Part shown: piece by piece, positions 8,201 to 15,448 of the stretch | How positions within the stretch are numbered: the stretch's first letter is position 1 | How the letters are laid out: each line of letters opens with the position of its first letter | Source of the DNA: Pseudomonas fluorescens | Lineage (GTDB): Bacteria > Pseudomonadota > Gammaproteobacteria > Pseudomonadales > Pseudomonadaceae | Direction of reading: 5' to 3' | Assembly: GCF_902497875.1 (NCBI RefSeq) | Contig: NZ_CABVHY010000021.1 | Coordinates: 1-64,000, forward strand | Length of the DNA stretch: 64,000 bases | Made by a program: the position numbers and the translations under genes | Notes under the pieces: model-generated | What the model was told of the DNA's origin: nothing | What the model saw: the letters and a program-made list of their open reading frames with translations, nothing else | Database searches by the model: none

Positions 8201-9280
8201 ATGACCGCTATCCACATCAAGTTCCCCGCCCTGACCCTCAAGGCCGGCCAACGTGCCTTCGCGCGGATCCGTGAAAATGGTCTGAGCGCGGCCGATGTCG
8301 GCACGCTTCCGGGCGCGGCTGGCGGGCCGAAGGCCCTGGGTATTCAGGGGCTGGATCTGGCGTTGTTTGGTGAGTGGCTGCCGGCGGCGCCGCGGGAGCG
8401 CTCGTTGATTGGTGCATCGGTCGGCTCCTGGCGTTTCGCCAGTGCCTGCCTGCCGGATGCCGCCGAAGCGATCAGGCGACTGGGCCAACTGTATAACGAG
8501 CAAAGCTTCGCCAAGGGAGTGAACATGGCGGATATCAGTCAAAGCTCGCAACGCATGCTCCACGACCTGCTCGAAGGCCGCGACGCGTTGATCCTCAACA
8601 ATGCTAACTATCGACTGAACATCATGGTGGTAAAAAGCCACGGATTGTTGGCTGACGATCACCGTGGCCGGCTGGGGCTGGGGTTGTCCTCGGTCATCGC
8701 CGATAACTTGCGCGGGCGTTCACGGCTGTCCCGGCATTTCGAACGGGTGATCCTGCATGACCCGCGCCTGGCGCCGCCGCTCAATGCCCTCAACGACTTC
8801 CCCTCGCGTTTTGTGCCGCTGGACGCCGCCAACCTGCGCCAGGCCCTGCTCGCGTCCGGCTCGATTCCGATGATCATGCAAGGAGTGCGTGACTTGCCCG
8901 GCGCGGGCGTCGGCACCTATCGCGACGGCGGCTTGCTGGATTACCACCTCGACCTGCCTTACAGCGGCGAGGATATCGTGCTCTATCCGCACTTCACCGA
9001 CCGGGTGATTCCCGGCTGGTTCGACAAAGGCCTGCCATGGCGGCGCGGCAATCCGCAACGGTTACAGGACGTCTTGCTGCTGGCACCCTCCAGGGATTAC
9101 CTGGCCCGCCTGCCCTACGGCAAATTGCCGGATCGCAACGACTTCAAGCGCTTCATGGGCGATGACCAGAGCCGGCAAAAATACTGGCGCACGGCCATGG
9201 AGGAAAGTCGGCGCCTCGGTGACGAGTTCCTTGAGCTGGCAACGAACGGTCGGCTGGGGGAGCACCTGCTGACCCTTTAG
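8201..9280 (+). CDS. Patatin-like phospholipase family protein
   Basis: A 359-residue protein with the patatin nucleophile elbow GASVGSW (GxSxG, Ser nucleophile, near residue 70) and the second catalytic element DGG in YRDGGLLDYH (near residue 245), which together make a Ser/Asp dyad. The usual oxyanion motif GGGxRG is replaced by AAGGPKALG near residues 40-48. No signal peptide is visible, so it is probably cytosolic or membrane-associated. The substrate is unknown, presumably a lipid acyl ester. GAGGT lies 6 bases before the ATG. It is divergent from the PepSY operon. Confidence 0.82.
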   Translation: MTAIHIKFPALTLKAGQRAFARIRENGLSAADVGTLPGAAGGPKALGIQGLDLALFGEWLPAAPRERSLIGASVGSWRFASACLPDAAEAIRRLGQLYNEQSFAKGVNMADISQSSQRMLHDLLEGRDALILNNANYRLNIMVVKSHGLLADDHRGRLGLGLSSVIADNLRGRSRLSRHFERVILHDPRLAPPLNALNDFPSRFVPLDAANLRQALLASGSIPMIMQGVRDLPGAGVGTYRDGGLLDYHLDLPYSGEDIVLYPHFTDRVIPGWFDKGLPWRRGNPQRLQDVLLLAPSRDYLARLPYGKLPDRNDFKRFMGDDQSRQKYWRTAMEESRRLGDEFLELATNGRLGEHLLTL

Positions 9281-9375
9281 TCAGGGATTTCCCGCATCGG
9301 CAAAGGCAAACTGTTAAACTCAACACCTGCCTTCATCGCCGCGGGCGATAGCCATCTGACAGAGCTCAAACCACT

Positions 9376-9732
9376 GTGGAAATTTTCAAAGAGTTTACCT
9401 TCGAGTCCGCCCACCGCCTGCCCTACGTTCCAGAAGGCCACAAGTGCGGACGCCTGCATGGCCACTCGTTCAAAGTGGCGATTCACCTGAGCGGTGACCT
9501 CGATCCGCGCACCGGCTGGATTCGCGACTTCTCGGAAATCAAGGCGATCTTCAAGCCGCTCTACGAACGTCTCGATCACAATTATTTGAACGACATCCCT
9601 GGCCTGGAAAATCCGACCAGCGAAGTCCTGGCCAAATGGATCTGGAGCGAGTTGAAGCCCCTGCTGCCAGAGCTCAGCGCAATCCGCATCCATGAAACCT
9701 GCACCAGCGGCTGCATCTATCACGGCGAATAA
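9376..9732 (+). CDS. queD: 6-carboxy-5,6,7,8-tetrahydropterin synthase QueD
   Basis: A 118-residue enzyme of the queuosine/7-deazaguanine pathway that converts dihydroneopterin triphosphate to 6-carboxytetrahydropterin. The Zn-binding His of ESAHRLPYV and the CGRLHGHSF motif (catalytic Cys plus two Zn His) are present, as is the typical WIRDFSEIKAIFKPLYERLDHNYLND block. The start is a GTG at 9376, and the length matches the family. A terminator follows. Confidence 0.95.
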   Translation: MEIFKEFTFESAHRLPYVPEGHKCGRLHGHSFKVAIHLSGDLDPRTGWIRDFSEIKAIFKPLYERLDHNYLNDIPGLENPTSEVLAKWIWSELKPLLPELSAIRIHETCTSGCIYHGE

Positions 9733-9746
9733 GCCGGCGATTAAAG

Positions 9747-9773
9747 AAAACCACCAGGCCCGGTGGTTTTTTT
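9747..9773 (+). terminator. Intrinsic terminator after queD
   Basis: AAAACCACC / GGTGGTTTT stem with a short loop is followed directly by a run of seven T residues, 15 bases after the queD stop. Confidence 0.85.
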
Positions 9774-9840
9774 ATGCCTGTCCCTTCGGCTTTCAGGTCG
9801 TTACAGTCGAGTCTCGTCCCTCGGACCAAAGGCTTTACCC

Positions 9841-10293
9841 ATGCAGTCCATCATTCGCCCGGCCACCCTGGGAGATATCGCGCTGATCGAGGCTATCGTC
9901 GAGGCCGCCTACTCCCCGTACATCGAGCGCATCGGCCGCAAACCCGGCCCGATGCTCGATGACTACGCCAGCCAGGTGCTGGCCCGACGCGTTCATGTCA
10001 TCGAGAGCGACGTGGGGATGGTCGGCCTGGTGGTGTTGATCAATACCGAGGAATACCTGCTACTGGACAACCTGGCCATCAGCCCCGAGGCGCAGGGCCA
10101 GGGTTATGGCCGGCAACTATTGGAATTTGCCGAGTTCCACGCGGTGGAAGCGGGCTATGCCTCGATCCACCTGTACACCCATGAAGCGATGAGCGAAAAC
10201 ATTGCGATGTATGCCCGCAGAGGTTTTTACGAAACCCATCGGGTTGAAGAGAATGGTTTGCGGCGGGTGTATATGAGCAAATCGTTGGAGTGA
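9841..10293 (+). CDS. GNAT family N-acetyltransferase
   Basis: A 150-residue single-domain acetyltransferase. It begins IIRPATLGDIALIEAIV and has the acetyl-CoA-binding motif A as AISPEAQGQGYGRQLLEF (Q/RxxGxG/A). The closing block is AMYARRGFYETHRVEENGLRRVYMSK. The substrate is unknown. I start at the ATG at 9841, since the longer frame upstream runs through the queD terminator. Confidence 0.88.
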   Translation: MQSIIRPATLGDIALIEAIVEAAYSPYIERIGRKPGPMLDDYASQVLARRVHVIESDVGMVGLVVLINTEEYLLLDNLAISPEAQGQGYGRQLLEFAEFHAVEAGYASIHLYTHEAMSENIAMYARRGFYETHRVEENGLRRVYMSKSLE

Positions 10294-10340
10294 CCCCTGA
10301 TGCCAGATAACTAACATCAGTGTCCAGTCTGGCACGCAAT

Positions 10341-10363
10341 TGTGGCGAGCCACGCTCCCACAG
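10341..10363. repeat. Single REP-like remnant
   Basis: TGTGGCGAGCCACGCTCCCACA resembles one arm of the GGCGAG...GCTCCCACA REP class found elsewhere in the window. No partner arm is visible nearby. Confidence 0.5.
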
Positions 10364-10402
10364 GTTCTGCATCTGATTCATATCTTTCTTATTTCCCACA
10401 CC

Positions 10403-10423
10403 GGTGATTCATTTTGTATCACC
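10403..10423. promoter_or_regulatory. Palindromic operator candidate upstream of codA
   Basis: GGTGAT-N9-ATCACC is a perfect inverted repeat of 6-base arms, 110 bp before the codA start. The spacing suits a dimeric regulator, but I cannot name one. Confidence 0.4.
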
Positions 10424-10532
10424 GCCCCGCTTTCGTGCCTCTGACCTATATTGTGCTGACGGGCCTGCCTGGCACCCGCGAACCGATGGCGGCCGACGCC
10501 CAAACATAAGATTGAATAGAAGGATGGTCCCC

Positions 10533-11786
10533 ATGCATATCATCAACGCCCGTCTGCGCAACCGTGAAGGTCTGCATGAGCTGCACCTGGAAAACGGCTT
10601 GATCGCCAACATTGCCCGGCAAACCGAAGCCCCGACCCTCGGTCCCGAGGACCTGGACGCCGGCGGCAATTTGGTGGTGCCACCCTTCGTCGAACCACAC
10701 ATCCACCTTGATGCCACCCTCACCGCCGGCGAGCCGCGCTGGAACATGAGCGGCACGCTATTTGAAGGTATCGAATGCTGGGGTGAACGCAAGGTGACTA
10801 TTACGCAGGAAGACACCAAGACCCGCGCCAGGAAAACCATCCGCGCCCTCGCCGTCCATGGTATCCAGCATGTGCGCACCCATGTCGACGTCACCGACCC
10901 GAGCCTGACCGCGCTCAAGGCAATGCTCGAGGTGCGCGAGGAAAGCCGTCATCTGATCGACCTGCAGATCGTCGCATTTCCCCAGGAAGGCATCGAGTCC
11001 TACCGCAATGGCCGGGAGCTGATGGAGGAAGCGATTCTGCTGGGTGCCGATGTGATTGGCGGCATTCCGCATTTTGAATACACCCGCGATCAGGGCGTCA
11101 GCTCAGTCAAGTTCCTGATGGACCTGGCCGAACGCACCGGCTGCCTGGTGGATGTGCATTGCGACGAAACCGACGACCCGCACTCGCGTTTTCTCGAAGT
11201 GCTCGCCGAAGAAGCCCGCAGCCGCGACATGGGCGCCCGGGTCACGGCCAGCCACACCACCGCCATGGGCTCCTATGACAACGCCTACTGCGCCAAACTG
11301 TTCCGCCTGCTCGGGCACTCGGGGATCAGCTTCGTTTCCTGCCCGACCGAAAGCATTCACCTGCAGGGGCGCTTCGACAACTTCCCGAAACGCCGTGGCG
11401 TGACCCGGGTCAATGAGTTGCTCGAGGCCGGGATGAACGTTTGTTTCGGCCAGGACTCGATCGTCGACCCTTGGTATCCGCTGGGTAATGGCAACATTTT
11501 GCGGGTACTGGAAGCCGGGCTGCACATCTGCCACATGCTCGGTTATCGCAATTTGCAAAGCGCCCTCGACCTGGTCACCGACAACAGCGCCAAGGCCCTG
11601 GCTTTGGGTGAGCGTTACGGCCTGGAATCCGGTCGCCCGGCCAATCTGTTGATTCTGTCGGCCGACAGCGACTACGAAATGATCCGCAGCCAGGGATTGC
11701 CGCTGTATTCGATTCGTGGCGGGGAGGTGTTGATGAAACGACAGATGCCGCAGGTGGAGTTGATAGGGGATTCGGGTTTTAGCTGA
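10533..11786 (+). CDS. codA: Cytosine deaminase
   Basis: A 417-residue amidohydrolase that converts cytosine to uracil and ammonia in pyrimidine salvage (E. coli CodA is 427 residues). Metal ligands are visible as VEPHIHLDA (HxH) near residue 60, VDVHCDETDD and SHTTAMGSY, and the catalytic Asp region reads FGQDSIVDPWYPLGNGN. I chose the ATG at 10533 because AGAAGG precedes it by about 9 bases; the in-frame ATG at 10524 lies on top of that ribosome site. No codB permease gene is adjacent. Confidence 0.93.
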   Translation: MHIINARLRNREGLHELHLENGLIANIARQTEAPTLGPEDLDAGGNLVVPPFVEPHIHLDATLTAGEPRWNMSGTLFEGIECWGERKVTITQEDTKTRARKTIRALAVHGIQHVRTHVDVTDPSLTALKAMLEVREESRHLIDLQIVAFPQEGIESYRNGRELMEEAILLGADVIGGIPHFEYTRDQGVSSVKFLMDLAERTGCLVDVHCDETDDPHSRFLEVLAEEARSRDMGARVTASHTTAMGSYDNAYCAKLFRLLGHSGISFVSCPTESIHLQGRFDNFPKRRGVTRVNELLEAGMNVCFGQDSIVDPWYPLGNGNILRVLEAGLHICHMLGYRNLQSALDLVTDNSAKALALGERYGLESGRPANLLILSADSDYEMIRSQGLPLYSIRGGEVLMKRQMPQVELIGDSGFS

Positions 11787-11820
11787 TTGGCTTTAGAGAT
11801 TCGCTGGCCGGGCGGGCGCT

Positions 11821-11912
11821 TTCGCGAGCAAGCTCGCTCCTACACTTGATCAGCGTCGGGCCACAATTGTGAGACCAACACAGAACCAATGTGGGAGCGA
11901 GCCTGCTCCGGG
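11821..11912. repeat. Inverted REP pair between convergent genes
   Basis: TCGCGAGCAAGCTCGCTCCTACA (11822-11844) faces GTGGGAGCGAGCCTGCTCC (11890-11909). The pair lies between codA and the convergent DapF-like gene. Confidence 0.8.
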
Positions 11913-11951
11913 CGGCGTTCCGACGATGGCAATCGGTCAGTCACCATAACT

Positions 11952-12944
11952 CTATGGCATCAGCCGAGCAGTCCCAAACAAGCTGACCCGCCGCAACTCG
12001 CCATCCTGTTCTTCCAGAAGCACTGGCGTCGTACCCCCCGGCATGCTCACCGCAACCTCCCCCGCCGCCACCCAGCCTACGCTCCAGGCGGCACAGGCCA
12101 CCGCACTGGCGCTGGTGCCGGAGGACGCGGTCGGACCTTCGCCGCGTTCAAACACCCGGGCGACTATCCGCCCCTCGGACTCCAGCATCGCCCATTGCAG
12201 GTTGACCCCGGCTGGACAAGGCTGACCAGCGCCGGTCGGCATGGCGAAGGCGATGCGGGTCAGACCCGTGGACAACTCGAGCTCGCGCATCTGTTCATTG
12301 CTCGGCAACGACGCAATATCTGCCACCAGGGTTACGCAATGGGGATTGCCAATACGCACGAACTGGCTGTGATTCCAGGCCGGGTTGATACTGCAAAGCG
12401 CAGCCACCTGATTCAGGCGGTAGCCATTCAATTCGACTGCCTCTAGCCGCTGGGCACCCACGGCCGACGGACCGAACTCAGGTTTGCCCAGGTCCAGCCA
12501 GAATCCGCGAATGCCTTCCACCTCAGCCGGCTCTACCGAGGTTTCCACGGGCGACACGGCATCGCCCTTATCGTGATGCACCTTGAGCAGACAATGCCCG
12601 TGCGCAGGCATCAATCCTTGATCGGTCAACGCCTGAGCAAAGATCGTCAAACCGTTACCACTGCGCTCGGCCAGCGTACCGTCAGTGTTGACGATCAGCA
12701 GGTCATAGGGTGGCACGGACTGAAAGGGGCCAATGAGCAGACCATCCGAGCGATGGGCCTTGGCGCCTGCCGGTTGCGTCCCGGGCGCCCAACCGCAGAA
12801 TGCCGTTATCGTTCGACAAGCCCAGCGTTCCCTCGTTTGCGCGGCCTCGGCAGCCGTCTGGGGCAACCGGATGCCCGACCTGCGCACGGCGTCGGGGGAA
12901 ATCACTGCATAAATGTTGCCGCGCGCATCGTAGAACTGTGTCAT
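11952..12944 (-). CDS. Diaminopimelate epimerase-fold protein lacking both catalytic Cys
   Basis: A 330-residue protein of the DapF superfamily. Both DapF landmarks are present but altered. NTDGTLAERSGNGLTIF corresponds to NADG..CGNG with the first catalytic Cys replaced by Ser, and ERGEGPTASSGTSASAVA corresponds to ERG.G.T.ACGTGACA with the second Cys also Ser. GNPHCVTLV is conserved. DapF epimerases use the two Cys as acid and base, so ordinary epimerase activity is unlikely. A dehydratase, an isomerase or another substrate is possible. The start overlaps the stop of the AraC-type regulator by 4 bases, so the two form one operon. Confidence 0.8.
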   Translation of the reverse strand: MTQFYDARGNIYAVISPDAVRRSGIRLPQTAAEAAQTRERWACRTITAFCGWAPGTQPAGAKAHRSDGLLIGPFQSVPPYDLLIVNTDGTLAERSGNGLTIFAQALTDQGLMPAHGHCLLKVHHDKGDAVSPVETSVEPAEVEGIRGFWLDLGKPEFGPSAVGAQRLEAVELNGYRLNQVAALCSINPAWNHSQFVRIGNPHCVTLVADIASLPSNEQMRELELSTGLTRIAFAMPTGAGQPCPAGVNLQWAMLESEGRIVARVFERGEGPTASSGTSASAVACAAWSVGWVAAGEVAVSMPGGTTPVLLEEQDGELRRVSLFGTARLMP

Positions 12945-13726
12945 AGCTCCCCTTTCTCTACAAAATAGCGCCCCGGTGTCACGCCAAACGAGCGGCGAAA
13001 CATAGCAATAAAGGCGCTGACATTGTCATAACCCACGTCGAGCGCAATACCGGTCACGGGTTTCCCCGCTGCGAGCAATTCAAGCGCGCGCAATAACCGG
13101 GCGCGTTCGCGCCATTGGCTAAAAGTAAAACCGGTTTCGATAACAAAACGTCGCGCCAATGTGCGCGAGGACAACCCCGTCCATTGCGCCCATTGTTCCA
13201 GTCGGCGGTTATCGGCGGGGTCATCGACCAGTGCCTGGGCGACGCGACGAATACGCGTATCCCGGGGCAGTGGCAAACCGAAAGGCTCAATCGGTAGAGT
13301 CGCGATTTCATCGAGAATGACCTGGGCAACCCGCAATTGCAGCGTATCGAGCGGCCCCTCACCCCAGGTGGCGGCTCGCTGGACTGCTTCGCGCAATAGA
13401 CCGGAGGTGCCAATGATGCAGGGCTGATCTGGCAAACCGGCACAGGCCTGCGGTTCGATATACAGACTCCAGCCGTTGAAGGGGCCGTGGGAGCGCACCC
13501 CGTGCAGGCACTGCGCGGGGATCCACACTGCATGAGTGGCAGGGACGACCCAATGGCTGTGAGCCACTTCAACCGACAGCAACCCACGCTGCGCGCCCAA
13601 CAGCTGTCCGCGAGCATGACGGTGGGCAGCCGTCACGCGCTCGATGGCAGCGTTTTGCACGGCGACAAACAGCAGCGGACCACTGGGCGATTGCATGAGG
13701 GATGGGTTGACCAGAGGCTCAATCAT
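12941..13726 (-). CDS. AraC-family transcriptional regulator with cupin N-terminus
   Basis: A 261-residue regulator. The N-terminal half has a cupin-like pattern (AHRHARGQLLGAQRGLLSVEV, THAVWIPAQCLHGVRSHG). The C-terminal half carries the AraC double helix-turn-helix, with LSSRTLARRFVIETGFTFSQWRERARLLRAL and IALDVGYDNVSAFIAMFRRSFGVTPGRYF. It is the first gene of a two-gene operon with the DapF-fold protein (ATGA overlap), so it probably controls that gene or senses its product. Confidence 0.93.
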   Translation of the reverse strand: MIEPLVNPSLMQSPSGPLLFVAVQNAAIERVTAAHRHARGQLLGAQRGLLSVEVAHSHWVVPATHAVWIPAQCLHGVRSHGPFNGWSLYIEPQACAGLPDQPCIIGTSGLLREAVQRAATWGEGPLDTLQLRVAQVILDEIATLPIEPFGLPLPRDTRIRRVAQALVDDPADNRRLEQWAQWTGLSSRTLARRFVIETGFTFSQWRERARLLRALELLAAGKPVTGIALDVGYDNVSAFIAMFRRSFGVTPGRYFVEKGEL

Positions 13727-13819
13727 TGGCTGATCTGCGGTATCCGATGACCTGAATAACGCAGTTTAGCCAATCCCGACGCACTAGACTGCACATTCAG
13801 CCCATTACAGGAACACACC

Positions 13820-14110
13820 ATGCGCGCCGAAGACTTGCTTCCCGACGATCTGGACCTGGGTGATTTCAACGGCACCCAAGTGCGCAAGGGCACCGTCGGT
13901 GCCTTTCTGATCAACGCACGTTTGCTGACCGATCCGCGGACACCCCGGGAGCAACGCAATGTCGCCGAGCAGCATATCGTTGAAGCCCTGCCGGCCCTGC
14001 GCGCTCTGGGCCTGTTCGATATTTTCCGTTTGCGCGACGAAGGGTTGCGGGCCCTCTGTGAACTGCATTGCGTCGGCGGGAACCCCCTGGCCTCGCCCGA
14101 CGCAGTCTGA
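13820..14110 (+). CDS. Conserved hypothetical protein, 96 aa
   Basis: A small, acidic, soluble protein with no signal peptide or membrane segment (begins MRAEDLLPDDLDLGDFNG; contains NVAEQHIVEALPALRALGLFDIFRLRDEG). I do not recognise a functional domain. Codon use is like that of its neighbours, and AGGAACACACC precedes the ATG. It lies just upstream of an MFS gene on the same strand with a 55-base gap, so co-transcription is possible. Confidence 0.7.
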   Translation: MRAEDLLPDDLDLGDFNGTQVRKGTVGAFLINARLLTDPRTPREQRNVAEQHIVEALPALRALGLFDIFRLRDEGLRALCELHCVGGNPLASPDAV

Positions 14111-14165
14111 TGTGCAAGGATGTTGCGCTGCACATCGTTATAGACCGGATTGCCAAGGATTTTTC

Positions 14166-15317
14166 ATGACCGCCATCAGTACCCCAGCGTCCGTAGTCCC
14201 CGGACGCCTGGAGCAAATGTCCACGCGCATCGCTTTCTTCATCGCCGGTTTCGGCATCGCCGCCTGGGCGCCACTGGTGCCTTACGCCAAGGCCCGGGCC
14301 GGGCTCGATGAGGGCACCCTTGGTTTATTGTTGCTGTGCCTGGGTGTCGGCTCGATCATTGCCATGCCGCTGGCCGGAGTCCTTGCCTCGCGCTTCGGTT
14401 GCCGTCGGGTGATGGCCGCCGGGACTCTTCTGATCTGCCTGGCGCTGCCGCTATTGGCGACGGTTTCTTCGATACCGCTGTTGATTGCCGCGCTGTTCAT
14501 GTTCGGTGCCGGGCTCGGCTCGGTGGACTCGACTGTGAACCTGCAAGCGGTGATCGTCGAGCGAGCCAGCGGCAAGACCATGATGTCGGGCTTCCACGGG
14601 TTGTTCAGCCTCGGTGGGATCGTCGGTGCGGCCGGGGTCAGTGCCTTGCTCGGGTTGGGGATGTCACCGTTGGGCGCGATGCTGGTGGTGATGGTGTTAC
14701 TACTGCTCGCTTTGCTCAAGGCCGCGCCGCATATGCTGCCCTATGGCAGCGAAAGCACGGGGCCGGCGTTCGCCGTGCCCCATGGCGTGGTGCTGTTTAT
14801 CGGCATCCTGTGTTTTATCGTATTTCTCGCCGAGGGCGCTGTGCTCGATTGGAGCGCAGTGTTTCTGACCTCCGAGCGCAATCTCGACGCCGCCTACGCC
14901 GGCCTGGGTTATGCCGCATTCGCCCTGACCATGACCGCTGGCCGCCTGACTGGTGATGCCATCGTGCAGCGGCTCGGCGCCAAACGGGTGATCGTTATTG
15001 GCGGACTGACCGCCGCCGCAGGCCTGCTGCTCGCCACCCTGGCCCCGGCCTGGGAAGCGGCATTGGTAGGTTATGCATTGGTCGGTGCCGGCTGCTCGAA
15101 CATTGTCCCGGTGCTGTACACCGCCGTCGGCAAACAGAAAGTCATGCCCGAAAACATCGCCGTGCCAGCCATTACCACCCTGGGCTACGCCGGCATCCTC
15201 GCCGGCCCGGCGGTGATCGGCTTTATCGCCCACGGCAGCAGCTTGAGCATTGCCTTTGGCTTGATTGCGCTGCTGTTGCTGGCCGTTGCGGCCAGTGGGA
15301 AAGTGTTGAAGGTTTGA
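14166..15317 (+). CDS. MFS transporter (YbjJ/FucP-like)
   Basis: A 383-residue inner-membrane transporter with about 12 hydrophobic segments. The loop-2 MFS motif appears as GVLASRFGCRRVMAAG, and its repeat in the second half as GDAIVQRLGAKRVIVIGG. It begins MTAISTPASVVPGRLEQMST, with AAGGA before the ATG. The substrate is unknown. A REP pair follows the stop. Confidence 0.87.
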   Translation: MTAISTPASVVPGRLEQMSTRIAFFIAGFGIAAWAPLVPYAKARAGLDEGTLGLLLLCLGVGSIIAMPLAGVLASRFGCRRVMAAGTLLICLALPLLATVSSIPLLIAALFMFGAGLGSVDSTVNLQAVIVERASGKTMMSGFHGLFSLGGIVGAAGVSALLGLGMSPLGAMLVVMVLLLLALLKAAPHMLPYGSESTGPAFAVPHGVVLFIGILCFIVFLAEGAVLDWSAVFLTSERNLDAAYAGLGYAAFALTMTAGRLTGDAIVQRLGAKRVIVIGGLTAAAGLLLATLAPAWEAALVGYALVGAGCSNIVPVLYTAVGKQKVMPENIAVPAITTLGYAGILAGPAVIGFIAHGSSLSIAFGLIALLLLAVAASGKVLKV

Positions 15318-15329
15318 CAGCAAGTCCTC

Positions 15330-15444
15330 TGTAGGAGCGAGCTTGCTCGCGATGGACTCAAGGGCGGCGCGTTTATTCAGAAAACACGCGTTATCGTTAA
15401 CGTCCATCGCGAGCAAGTCGGATCGCCGCACCGTCGCTCCTACA
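15330..15444. repeat. Inverted REP pair with two variant arms
   Basis: 15330-15357 (TGTAGGAGCGAGCTTGCTCG, then CGATGGA) faces 15403-15444, whose core is interrupted: GCGAGCAAG, then a 15-base insert GTCGGATCGCCGCACC-like loop, then GTCGCTCCTACA. The pair lies between the MFS gene and the convergent fecA and mixes two REP subtypes. Confidence 0.8.
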
Positions 15445-15448
15445 ATTA

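Noticed and set aside
11952..12944. Annotation as a functional diaminopimelate epimerase (dapF)
   Set aside because: Both catalytic Cys are Ser, and the gene is paired with an AraC regulator rather than lysA or xerC as in the usual dapF context.
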